A stretch of DNA of 64,000 nucleotides from Cyanobacteria bacterium SIG31. GTDB lineage: Bacteria > Cyanobacteriota > Vampirovibrionia > Gastranaerophilales > Gastranaerophilaceae. The translations under genes and the position numbers were made by a program. Below are positions 16,522 to 24,583 of the stretch, one piece after another. Every line of letters begins with the position of its first letter. Positions within the stretch are counted from its first letter, which is position 1. The notes beneath the pieces were generated by a model that was given only the letters and a program-made list of their open reading frames with translations, did no database searches and was not told the origin of the DNA. The stretch lies in the NCBI GenBank assembly GCA_015152465.1, contig SUTX01000008.1, forward strand, positions 1-64,000. The letters are read 5' to 3'.

Positions 16522-18063
16522 GTGGCTGCAGAAATCATTAAAGAAAACAATAAGATAAACCCTTGGCTTGCCTGCTTACCTACAATGGCCTCAGCGTTTA
16601 TGTTTGTTTTAGATGAAACAATAGCAAACGTAGCATTACCACACATGGCTGGAAGTTTTTCCGTTAGCAGAGAAGAATCCATGTGGATACTCACTAGCTA
16701 TTTGATTGCAAGTGGTATCGTTATCCCAATGGTTGGTTGGTTTAGTAAAGTTATGGGACGTAAAAACTTCTTTATGTTCTCTATCATTTTATTTACTCTG
16801 GCATCTGCACTTTGTGGTTTCGCACAAAACATGGAAGTAATGATTTTTGCTCGTATATTACAAGGCTTTGGTGGCGGCGGGCTTCTGCCAGTCTCTCAAG
16901 CTATTTTACTTGAAAACTTTAAGCCTGAAGATAGAGGCAAAGCAATGGCTACATTTGGTCTAGTCATAGTTATTGCACCGATTATTGGTCCAGTTATTGG
17001 TGGTTGGATTACGGAAAACTGGTCATGGCCATATATTTATTTCATAAACCTACCAATAGGTGTTCTCGCTCTTAGCCTGTCAAAAGCTTTAATTTACGAT
17101 CCACCTTATGCACAGAAACAAGTTGGTGTTAAAGCCGATTTTTTAGGTTTCTTTTTACTAACAATATTTTTAGCTTCACTGCAAATAGTTCTAGATAAAG
17201 GAAACAATGCCGATTGGTTCAACGCACCATGGATATGTTGGTTATCAACACTTGCTTTGCTTTCAGGAATCGCTTTCTTTGTTTCTCAAATAAAAAACAA
17301 AGAGGCTTTAACAGATTTAAGCGTATTTAAAGATAAAAACTACTTTATTGGCACAGCAGTACAGATAGTTATGCAAGGAGTTTTACTTGCTTCATTAGCA
17401 ATACTACCTCAATTTTTACAAGCTCTTTTAGGCTATGATGCTTTACAGAGTGGCATGTCAATGATGCCAAGAGGCATTGGTGCGCTTTGTGCGATGCTAC
17501 TTTGCGCGACTTTAGCTAACAGTATTGATAACAGGTTACTTGTCGTAATCGGTTTAAGCATAATGGGAGGGGCTGGCTGGATGCTAGGGACACTAAATTT
17601 ACAAATCGCACCAGTGAACATAGCAATTCCTAATATTTTATATGGTTTAGGACTAGGCTTAGCAATGATTCCAATTATAACACTCTCCATGGCAACATTA
17701 AAAAATGAACAAATGACAAATGCCAGCGGGCTTCAAAATTTACTAAAAAATATTGGTGGTGCTTTTGGAACATCAATTGTTGCAACACTACTTTCAAGGG
17801 GTGGACAAAAACATCAATTTATGTTGATAGAGCACTTAAATGATTTCACCCAACCATATACAGAGCGACTTCAGGCTATGTCTAGTGCTTTTATGACAAC
17901 AGTAGATCCAAACACCGCTACATATATGGGACAAAAAATGATTTACGGACAATTAATGCAACAAGCTAATTTAATGGCCTTTATAGACGCTTTTCGAGTC
18001 TTTGCCATTGCTTGTATTGTAATTATACCTCTTATATTCTTAATAAAAGGTATTGAAAAATAA
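16522..18063 (+). CDS. DHA2-family multidrug exporter (EmrB/QacA type)
   Basis: The 513-residue protein starts at GTG with an ideal GGAGGATATAA site. It has the 14-helix DHA2 signatures: motif D1 region FVLDETIANVALPHMAGSFS, motif A GWFSKVMGRKNFFM, motif B region ARILQGFGGGGLLPVSQAI, and motif C VIVIAPIIGPVIGGWITENWSWPYIYFINLPIG. It would export drugs or other amphiphiles by proton antiport. EmrB usually needs an EmrA adaptor and TolC; no EmrA is adjacent. It is expressed from its own operator-promoter and ends before a large palindrome. Confidence 0.92.
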   Translation: MAAEIIKENNKINPWLACLPTMASAFMFVLDETIANVALPHMAGSFSVSREESMWILTSYLIASGIVIPMVGWFSKVMGRKNFFMFSIILFTLASALCGFAQNMEVMIFARILQGFGGGGLLPVSQAILLENFKPEDRGKAMATFGLVIVIAPIIGPVIGGWITENWSWPYIYFINLPIGVLALSLSKALIYDPPYAQKQVGVKADFLGFFLLTIFLASLQIVLDKGNNADWFNAPWICWLSTLALLSGIAFFVSQIKNKEALTDLSVFKDKNYFIGTAVQIVMQGVLLASLAILPQFLQALLGYDALQSGMSMMPRGIGALCAMLLCATLANSIDNRLLVVIGLSIMGGAGWMLGTLNLQIAPVNIAIPNILYGLGLGLAMIPIITLSMATLKNEQMTNASGLQNLLKNIGGAFGTSIVATLLSRGGQKHQFMLIEHLNDFTQPYTERLQAMSSAFMTTVDPNTATYMGQKMIYGQLMQQANLMAFIDAFRVFAIACIVIIPLIFLIKGIEK

Positions 18064-18086
18064 CATTAATATTTTTCAGTAACAAT

Positions 18087-18118
18087 GTGGCGAATTTGTC
18101 TTAAGACAAATTCGCCAC
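18087..18118. terminator. Perfect 32-bp palindrome between convergent exporter and minE genes
   Basis: GTGGCGAATTTGTCTT (18087-18102) is followed at once by its exact complement (18103-18118), giving a 16-bp stem in either strand. It sits 23 bases past the exporter stop and 23 bases past the minE stop. Neither side has a clear T-run, so it is an atypical terminator or RNA-end stabiliser. Confidence 0.6.
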
Positions 18119-18141
18119 AAGCTATCAACTATTCTTACTCC

Positions 18142-18699
18142 TTAGCCCTCTATTTCGGCTTTTTCTTGATTCTCTTCTTGAACCACTTGAGCTTCCTCTG
18201 TAGAACTGCTTATCTCCTCAGGAGGAGTAACTTTTTTAGGTCTTCTCCTTTTTGGCTTTTTAACTTCTTCTGAAGCCTCTTCCTCTACCATTTCATCGAC
18301 AATTTCTTCAGGCTCATCTTCAGATGTTTCTTCTTCATTGTCTTCAGACTCATCAGAATCATCAGTTGCTTCTGCTTCTGCAGCTAAAGCAGCTTCAATT
18401 TCTTCTTCATCCTTAGCTCTAATAACAGGTATAGAAAGCATTAAAGCAACTTGATCGCCCTCTTGTTCAAAATTAAGTTCCAAAAGATCTTTATCCATTT
18501 CTAAATACTTAGAAAGTAAATCTACCAATTCACTTCTCATTTGTTCAAGAACTCTTGGTGTTAAATTTGTTCTATCTTGCATTAAAACAAGTCTTAATCT
18601 ATTCGCTGCAACAGCTTTAGACGCATCACCGATAACAGGTTCTTCTGACTGTCTAAAGAATTTTGCAACTGTATTATAAATATCAGTGAAAAGCCCCAT
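18142..18699 (-). CDS. minE: Cell division topological specificity factor MinE with long charged tail
   Basis: MinE stimulates MinD ATPase and gives the pole-to-pole pattern that places the Z ring. The first about 95 residues are a complete MinE: membrane-binding start MGLFTDIYNTVAKFF, the MinD-interacting helix region AANRLRLVLMQDRTNLTPRVLEQMRSELVDLLSKY, and the beta-strand ending VALMLSIPV. The remaining about 90 residues are an added tail, first very acidic, then a basic patch (KKPKRRRPKK), then Glu/Ser-rich. Typical MinE is about 85-90 residues. It is 1 base downstream of minD. Confidence 0.93.
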   Translation of the reverse strand: MGLFTDIYNTVAKFFRQSEEPVIGDASKAVAANRLRLVLMQDRTNLTPRVLEQMRSELVDLLSKYLEMDKDLLELNFEQEGDQVALMLSIPVIRAKDEEEIEAALAAEAEATDDSDESEDNEEETSEDEPEEIVDEMVEEEASEEVKKPKRRRPKKVTPPEEISSSTEEAQVVQEENQEKAEIEG

Positions 18700-18700
18700 C

Positions 18701-19513
18701 TTACACCTTCACTTTCAATTTAGATAAAACATTCTTAATTTTTGCAACAAAACCTTTTGGCTCATCCAAATCTAAGAATGGGACTTCTTCACCCAAAATT
18801 CTTTGAGCAACATTTCTATAAGCTTTACCAGCTAAAGCAGCTTCGTCATTAACAATCGGTTCCCCTTTATTTGTTGAAGTAATAATTCCTGTATCCTCAG
18901 GTATAATACCAATTAAAGGACAGGAAAGAATTTCTACTACATCATCAACACTCATCATCTCATTTGATTTGATAAGACTTGGGCGAACTCTATTCAATAA
19001 TAATTTATAACTTTCAATTTCTTCTTTTGCTTCCAATAAACCAATGATTCTATCAGCATCTCTTATAGCCGACATTTCTGGAGTTGTAACAACAATCGCT
19101 TCGCTAGCTCCAGCAACAGCATTTTGAAATCCTTGTTCAATACCAGCGGGACAATCAACTAAGACAAAATCATTAGTTTCTTTTAATTGATCACAAATAC
19201 CTTTTAATTGCTCTGCATTAACCGCAGATTTATCTCTTGTCTGTGCAGCAGCCAAAAGTGATAAATTCGGGTTCTTTTTATCTTTAACTAAAGCTTGTTT
19301 TAGCTTACAACGTTCTTCAATAACATCTACTATTGTGTATACTATTCTATTTTCCAAACCTAACAATAGGTCTAAGTTTCTTAATCCTAAGTCAGTATCG
19401 ATAAGAACAACTTTATGCCCTTCTTTAGCTAGAGCTGTACCTATGTTCGCACTTGTTGTTGTCTTACCTACACCACCTTTACCGGATGTGATTACTATTA
19501 CGCGACCAGTCAT
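18701..19513 (-). CDS. minD: Septum site-determining ATPase MinD
   Basis: MinD is a deviant-Walker ParA-type ATPase that recruits MinC to the membrane. The 270-residue product has the P-loop GKGGVGKTTTSANIG with the signature Lys, switch I LIDTDLGLRNLDLLLG, switch II VLVDCPAGIEQGF, and the C-terminal amphipathic membrane-targeting helix FVAKIKNVLSKLKVKV. Its ATG shares a base with the minC stop (TAATG) and minE follows by 1 base, so minC-minD-minE are one unit. Confidence 0.97.
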   Translation of the reverse strand: MTGRVIVITSGKGGVGKTTTSANIGTALAKEGHKVVLIDTDLGLRNLDLLLGLENRIVYTIVDVIEERCKLKQALVKDKKNPNLSLLAAAQTRDKSAVNAEQLKGICDQLKETNDFVLVDCPAGIEQGFQNAVAGASEAIVVTTPEMSAIRDADRIIGLLEAKEEIESYKLLLNRVRPSLIKSNEMMSVDDVVEILSCPLIGIIPEDTGIITSTNKGEPIVNDEAALAGKAYRNVAQRILGEEVPFLDLDEPKGFVAKIKNVLSKLKVKV

Positions 19514-20505
19514 TAATCTCTCCTTAACTTTTTATAAATAACTATTTTACTTTCTTCAATTTGAGCTTCTTCTGGAGTGAACTCGTTTGTTTTTTGTACA
19601 TAAGGAACATTTAAAGTATCGTTTCTTCTTGCGTACAAACCTGCTATTCTTAATTGAATAGCATTTAATTTTAAAGCTCTTACTTTAGCTGAAACATTGC
19701 CTTTCGCACCTGCATGTGCAATTCCACCTAAAATACCCCATACTGTAATATCACCACCAGCAATAATTTCACTACCTGGGTGAGCATCACCAATTATTAA
19801 AATATTTCCGTCATAAGTTACAGTCTGACCTGAACGTAAAGTTTGATGTAAGTATAAAGTCGGCAGAGTTTTTGTATCTGTTGTATTTTCTTCTGCACCT
19901 TCAGGGAGCACATCACCTGTATCAAGTAATATATATTTACTTACTTCTTCTCTAGTAATCAAACCTTCACTAGCAGCAAGTGATTCAAAATCTGTTTCAA
20001 AATGTTCTGATGGAATAACTTCAGACAATTCTTGAGTAGATTCTTCTGTATAAGTGTCTTCAATTCCATCTATAGTACTTATAGCTTCAACATTTTCCGC
20101 ATTTACTTCAACAACTTTTTCTTCAACTTGTAAAACTTCTTGTTCTTCTATTTCTCTTACCTCGACAGACTTCTCAACTGTTTCACTTTCTTTTGCAGTG
20201 TAAGAAGCGACATCAAGATTTGATTCAAGCTTTGAAACAATAATACCCAAGCTTACAGCGGAAGCTTCAGTTTGCTCTGAAGCGGTATCTATAAAAGCAA
20301 TTTCTGCATCCATAGATTCAATAAGCGCTTTAATACTTAATAATTGAGATTGTTTTAAATCAAGAGCACCTAGTTTTAGACAAACTCTTTTACCCTTTAC
20401 ATCCGGATGTTCCATCACAGAACTAAGTTCAAATACCAATTGAGTTGTATTCTTGGTATTGCTTAAATCAATAATAAAACCGTTCTCTACAAAACCTTTT
20501 TCCAT
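19513..20505 (-). CDS. minC: Septum formation inhibitor MinC
   Basis: MinC blocks FtsZ assembly away from midcell. The C-terminal right-handed beta-helix is clear: LHQTLRSGQTVTYDGNILII, GDAHPGSEIIAGGDITVWG and GGIAHAGAKGNVSAKVRAL. The N-terminal domain (about 1-100) is followed by a long Glu/Val-rich linker (about 100-205). I start at ATG 20505 (MEKGFVENGFIIDL). The longer frame begins with TTG at 20550, upstream of the predicted transcription start, and so is unlikely. The product is 330 aa, somewhat long because of the linker. Confidence 0.92.
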   Translation of the reverse strand: MEKGFVENGFIIDLSNTKNTTQLVFELSSVMEHPDVKGKRVCLKLGALDLKQSQLLSIKALIESMDAEIAFIDTASEQTEASAVSLGIIVSKLESNLDVASYTAKESETVEKSVEVREIEEQEVLQVEEKVVEVNAENVEAISTIDGIEDTYTEESTQELSEVIPSEHFETDFESLAASEGLITREEVSKYILLDTGDVLPEGAEENTTDTKTLPTLYLHQTLRSGQTVTYDGNILIIGDAHPGSEIIAGGDITVWGILGGIAHAGAKGNVSAKVRALKLNAIQLRIAGLYARRNDTLNVPYVQKTNEFTPEEAQIEESKIVIYKKLRRD

Positions 20506-20538
20506 TGCTAATACCCAATATAAACTACCACATGCATG

Positions 20539-20567
20539 AGAATATCCCAAAATTTTTAGGAATTCAA
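20539..20567 (-). promoter_or_regulatory. Promoter of minCDE
   Basis: On the minus strand TTGAAT (20562-20567) and TATTCT (20539-20544) are 17 bases apart. The predicted start near 20533 gives a leader of about 28 bases to the minC ATG at 20505. It allows minCDE to be expressed apart from the upstream efflux/mlaD genes. Confidence 0.55.
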
Positions 20568-20613
20568 TAAAGTGTATCGTAATGTTAAGGGGGTATTTCT
20601 GTAGAATAAATAT

Positions 20614-21459
20614 TTAATCAATTTTTCCAAAAAACAATCTAATTCCTCCAAAGCGTTTCTTTAGGGTTTCTCCTACTCCAACAACAATTTGATTTATATT
20701 ACAGACAAGTGTGTTTAATCTTTGTAACAGGCAATTTGTTAATACTGAGCTTTGCTTATTTAAACTATCACTAAACCCACCAAAGTTTTTAGTTGTAACA
20801 ACTAAGTTTCCGCTCGTTTCTTGTAAATTATACAATGCTGTATCAATATATCCTTTGTCAACAGATTCTCGCAAAGTTTCTGACATTCTCGCTAAATCCT
20901 TAGACGAAGAATTAAAATTGTCTACAGTTTCTTTTATAGCAGGTCTAACATCTTTTAAAATATCAGTCATAACATAAAGCATCATCGTCAACGCTTCAAA
21001 CGTATCTCCTGCAGATTTAACAGTATTATTCACATTCTCTTTTATTTCATCCAACCCACCATTTCTTGCTTGGTCTTCTAAAAAGTTTTCAAAATTTACC
21101 CCCAAATGGCCATCAAGCACAGCGCCGTGCTTCAATGTTGCAATATAAGGTGAATCTGGATAAACAAGTTCTATGTAATCTTTTTTATCTTTTCTTCGTA
21201 TAACTATCTCTGTATTTGCAGGTAGCTGTATGCCCTTATTTTTTATTCGCATATCAATAAGGGTTGTTTGATAATCATCACCAGGATGAACTTTAGTAGT
21301 TTTTCCTAGCCTAAAACCTTTGTAATAAACAGATATATTGTGTTTAAAAGGTTCAAGTTCTTTAAACCTTGCGGTTATTTTGATTGTGCCTAATAAATAA
21401 AACAAATAATGTAATAAAATAACTGTAATTATTCCTAAGAAAATATATTTTTTATTCAT
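20614..21459 (-). CDS. MCE/MlaD-family lipid-transport protein
   Basis: The 281-residue product has one N-terminal membrane anchor (YIFLGIITVILLHYLFYLL), then an MCE domain (about residues 27-125): HNISVYYKGFRLGKTTKVHP, LIDMRIKNKGIQLPANTEIVI and DYIELVYPDSPYIATLKHGAVLDGH. A helical segment rich in Asn/Ser/Asp follows. MlaD-type proteins form periplasmic hexamers that move phospholipids between membranes with an ABC transporter; no MlaE/MlaF genes are nearby. It lies 48 bases downstream of the MacB-type permease gene and upstream of minC on the same strand. Confidence 0.85.
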   Translation of the reverse strand: MNKKYIFLGIITVILLHYLFYLLGTIKITARFKELEPFKHNISVYYKGFRLGKTTKVHPGDDYQTTLIDMRIKNKGIQLPANTEIVIRRKDKKDYIELVYPDSPYIATLKHGAVLDGHLGVNFENFLEDQARNGGLDEIKENVNNTVKSAGDTFEALTMMLYVMTDILKDVRPAIKETVDNFNSSSKDLARMSETLRESVDKGYIDTALYNLQETSGNLVVTTKNFGGFSDSLNKQSSVLTNCLLQRLNTLVCNINQIVVGVGETLKKRFGGIRLFFGKID

Positions 21460-21507
21460 AAAATAATTCTCTTTGGAATATAAAATTTAAAAAATTACAC
21501 ACAAGAG

Positions 21508-22734
21508 CTATTCATATCTTAGAGCATCGATTGGATTTAAAAGAGAGGCTTTATAAGCTGGATAATACCCAAAACCTATTCCAACTAGTCCTGAAAACCC
21601 AAAAGACAATAAAATAGGTGCTATAGAAATCACCACATTAGTACTAAACGCAAAGCCTACAAAAAGTGCAACAGCAATTCCTGAAATTACGCCAATTAAT
21701 CCACCGAGTAGAGATAACACAAGAGCTTCTATTAGAAACTGCATTCTTATATCCATTGCACGAGCACCTATTGCCATACGAATCCCTATTTCTTTTGTTC
21801 TTTCAGTAACTGAAACTAACATGATATTCATGATTCCTATTCCGCCAACAACTAAAGATACCGAAGCAATAGAGGCAAGCAAAATTGCAAAAGTTTGTAC
21901 AGTGGATTTCATTTTCTCTTGAAATTCTGCGCTATTACGGATTTCAAAATCGTTTTCCTGAGTTTTTCCCAAGCTATGTCGTCTGCGTAGAATATCATTA
22001 ATATCTTGTTGTGCAATAGTTGTATCCTCTATTGATAATGCTTTCACAATAATCTGGTTCACTGCACCAGGGAAATCTGTACCAAAAACTTTTCTCTGCG
22101 CCGTTGTAAGTGGGATAAAAATTAAATCATCTTGATCCATTGGCCCCATTTGTCCTTTTGCTTTAAGGGTTCCAATAACTCGAAATGGAACATTTCCAAC
22201 ACGAATAGTTTTATCAATAGGGTTTACATCCCCAAACAATTCACGTTCAATAGTCTTACCTATTATACATACCTTTGAAGCATTATTATCGTCATCTCTA
22301 TTGATTGGACGACCTAAATCCATCTCATAATTTTTTACATACAAATAAGATGCTGTGATTCCATAGACCGTTGTTGACCAGTTTTGATTACCATACATAA
22401 CTTGTTTTGATGAGTTCATAAGCGGTGCAACAGATTCAATTCCACGAGCGGTTCTTTTAATCGCATCTGCATCTTTTACGCTTAAGGTTGGTTTTGTTCC
22501 CATTCCCATAGAAACACCACCCGTTTTTGCAGTAGCTGAACGAATAGTTAAAAGGTTTGAGCCCATAGATTCCATATTGGCTTGTACTTGTTTATTCGCG
22601 CCCTCACCAATAGCTAGCATTACAATCACAGCTGCAACGCCAATAATTATCCCCAAGCTTGTAAGAGCCGAACGCATTTTATTGACTTTGAGAGAGTTTA
22701 AAGCTATTTTAAGAGTAGATTTGAAGTCAATCAC
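21508..22734 (-). CDS. MacB-type ABC transporter permease
   Basis: The 408-residue protein is a four-helix FtsX/MacB permease. The N-terminal helix is followed by MRSALTSLGIIIGVAAVIVMLAIGEGA, then a large periplasmic MacB_PCD domain (about 50-240), and the C-terminal block with GGIGIMNIMLVSVTERTKEIGIRMAIGA and PIDALRYE at the end. In MacB the ATPase and permease are fused; here they are two genes, the ATPase stop overlapping this start. Family members drive efflux of macrolides, peptides or other molecules by mechanotransmission through MacA and TolC. Confidence 0.92.
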   Translation of the reverse strand: MIDFKSTLKIALNSLKVNKMRSALTSLGIIIGVAAVIVMLAIGEGANKQVQANMESMGSNLLTIRSATAKTGGVSMGMGTKPTLSVKDADAIKRTARGIESVAPLMNSSKQVMYGNQNWSTTVYGITASYLYVKNYEMDLGRPINRDDDNNASKVCIIGKTIERELFGDVNPIDKTIRVGNVPFRVIGTLKAKGQMGPMDQDDLIFIPLTTAQRKVFGTDFPGAVNQIIVKALSIEDTTIAQQDINDILRRRHSLGKTQENDFEIRNSAEFQEKMKSTVQTFAILLASIASVSLVVGGIGIMNIMLVSVTERTKEIGIRMAIGARAMDIRMQFLIEALVLSLLGGLIGVISGIAVALFVGFAFSTNVVISIAPILLSFGFSGLVGIGFGYYPAYKASLLNPIDALRYE

Positions 22735-23426
22735 TACAAGCCTCTCTTTCTAGTATCTTCAATAATTTTTCCGTCTTTGAAACGCAATGTGCGTTTTGTA
22801 TATTCAGCAATATCAGGCTCGTGAGTTACAAGCACAATTGTTTTTCCAAGTTTTTCATTAAGGTTTACAAAAAACTCCATAACATCAATACTTGTTTTCG
22901 TATCTAAATTCCCAGTTGGTTCATCGGCAAGGATTAGCGGTGCGTCGTTTACAATTGCACGAGCGATTGCCACTCTTTGTTGTTGTCCACCAGACATTTG
23001 CGACGGCATATTGTTTTCTTTTTTCTCTAATCCAACAATTTTAAGCGCTTGTCTAGCTCGTTCAATACGTTCTTCTTCTGGTATACCTTTGTAAATCATT
23101 GGCAATTGAACATTATCTAAAGCTGACGTTCTTGAAATTAAGTTAAATCCTTGAAAAACGAAACCTATTTTATTATTTCTTATATCAGAAAGCTCATCAG
23201 GCGAAAGTGAGAAAACATCAACTCCGTCGAGGTAGTATTCACCCGAATTTGGCTTATCGAGTGTTCCTAACATATTCATGCAAGTTGATTTTCCTGAACC
23301 AGATGCACCCATAATCGCAACGAAATCGCCCTGCTCAATTTCAAATGAAATATCATTCATCGCATAGAAAAGCTCATCGCCCATTTGATATGTTTTTATT
23401 GCGTTTTTTACTTCTATAAGTGCCAT
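22734..23426 (-). CDS. MacB/LolD-type ABC transporter ATPase
   Basis: The 230-residue ATPase has Walker A GASGSGKST, Q-loop FVFQGFNLISRTSALDNV, signature MSGGQQQRVAIARAIV, Walker B LILADEPTGNLD and the switch His in VLVTHEPDIAEYTKR. It belongs to the LolD/MacB class of subunits that pair with FtsX-like permeases. It lies between the membrane-fusion gene (11 bases upstream) and its permease (shared boundary base), so it is part of a four-gene tripartite efflux operon. Confidence 0.95.
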   Translation of the reverse strand: MALIEVKNAIKTYQMGDELFYAMNDISFEIEQGDFVAIMGASGSGKSTCMNMLGTLDKPNSGEYYLDGVDVFSLSPDELSDIRNNKIGFVFQGFNLISRTSALDNVQLPMIYKGIPEEERIERARQALKIVGLEKKENNMPSQMSGGQQQRVAIARAIVNDAPLILADEPTGNLDTKTSIDVMEFFVNLNEKLGKTIVLVTHEPDIAEYTKRTLRFKDGKIIEDTRKRGL

Positions 23427-23437
23427 TAAGTTATTTC

Positions 23438-24583
23438 CTAAATTCTTGGTGGTCTCATACTGGTTGGCTTTTTAGATTTACCGCTACCAGTTAAGCTTAC
23501 ACAAACTTTATCACCAACTTTTATTTCATCACTAATAATTTGTGTTTTATTATCATCAAAAGCTCCAAGCTCTACATTAAAACGCTTCAAGCCTGTGTTT
23601 GTCTTTATCCAAACCCCTTGTTTTTCGTATTTTTGTGTATTATCAGCTGGAGTAAATTTCAATGCTTGGTTTGGAACGCAAAGCGCATTTTTTATATCGC
23701 TCGTAATAATTGAGACATTAGCAGTCATGCCAGGGATTACAAAACCTTCTGAATTATCGACAGAAACGATAACAGTATAAGTTACAACATTGTTTGTCGT
23801 TGTACTAGCAAGACGCACCTGTGTAACAGTTCCCTCAAAAGTTTTATCTTGATAGCCATCAAGTGTGTATTTTGCAACTTGTCCGACTTTGATTTTTCCG
23901 ATATCAGCCTCACTCACGCTGGTTTCAATTTGCATTTGAGTTAAATCTTTAGCTACTTCAAAAAGTGTTGGGGTATTAAAACTAGCTGCAACAGTTTGAC
24001 CAACATCTACAGCTCTTGAAATAACCGTACCGTCAACAGGTGACGTAATTTTTGAATATCCCAAATTTGTTAAATTATTATTCAAAGTTGCTTGAGCAGC
24101 ATTCACTTCTGCGGTAGCGGAAGATACTTCTGCAAGTGCTTGTTGGTAGTTAGAATAAGCAAGTTCCACTTCGTCTTTTGAAACATAATTTTTCGCATAT
24201 AAATTTTTATATCTTTGATAATTATTTTTTTTGTAGTTCAAAGAAGCTGTTGCTCGTGAAAGACTTGCTCTGGCATTGTTTAGTTTTGCAGTAGATTGGT
24301 CAACATTTGATTGGAACAAACTTGGATCAAGCTCTGCAAGCATATCTCCTTTTTTTACAACAGAGTTATAATCAACATAAATTTTAGCAACCGTTCCTGA
24401 GACTTGCGTACCAACTGCAATTGTATTGATTGGCTTAATTGTACCAGAAGCCTCTACATACTGAGTAATTGTCTCTTGTGTTACTGGTTTTGTGATGTAT
24501 TTAACTTTTTTTGAGCTAATAAAACTAAACAAAAGCACTAGTGCTAAAACAGTTCCTATTATTAAATATAATTTTTTATTCAT
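23438..24583 (-). CDS. MacA-type periplasmic adaptor (membrane fusion protein)
   Basis: The 381-residue adaptor starts with a single membrane anchor (LYLIIGTVLALVLLFSF). It continues with a lipoyl half-motif VEASGTIKPINTIAVGTQVSGTVAKIYVD, an alpha-hairpin of about 90 residues rich in Ala/Asn/Gln, the second lipoyl half KITSPVDGTVISRAVDVGQTV, and beta-barrel plus membrane-proximal domains ending near KSKKPTSMRPPRI. It links the MacB-type ABC pair to the TolC channel. The start overlaps the TolC stop by 8 bases. Confidence 0.93.
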   Translation of the reverse strand: MNKKLYLIIGTVLALVLLFSFISSKKVKYITKPVTQETITQYVEASGTIKPINTIAVGTQVSGTVAKIYVDYNSVVKKGDMLAELDPSLFQSNVDQSTAKLNNARASLSRATASLNYKKNNYQRYKNLYAKNYVSKDEVELAYSNYQQALAEVSSATAEVNAAQATLNNNLTNLGYSKITSPVDGTVISRAVDVGQTVAASFNTPTLFEVAKDLTQMQIETSVSEADIGKIKVGQVAKYTLDGYQDKTFEGTVTQVRLASTTTNNVVTYTVIVSVDNSEGFVIPGMTANVSIITSDIKNALCVPNQALKFTPADNTQKYEKQGVWIKTNTGLKRFNVELGAFDDNKTQIISDEIKVGDKVCVSLTGSGKSKKPTSMRPPRI

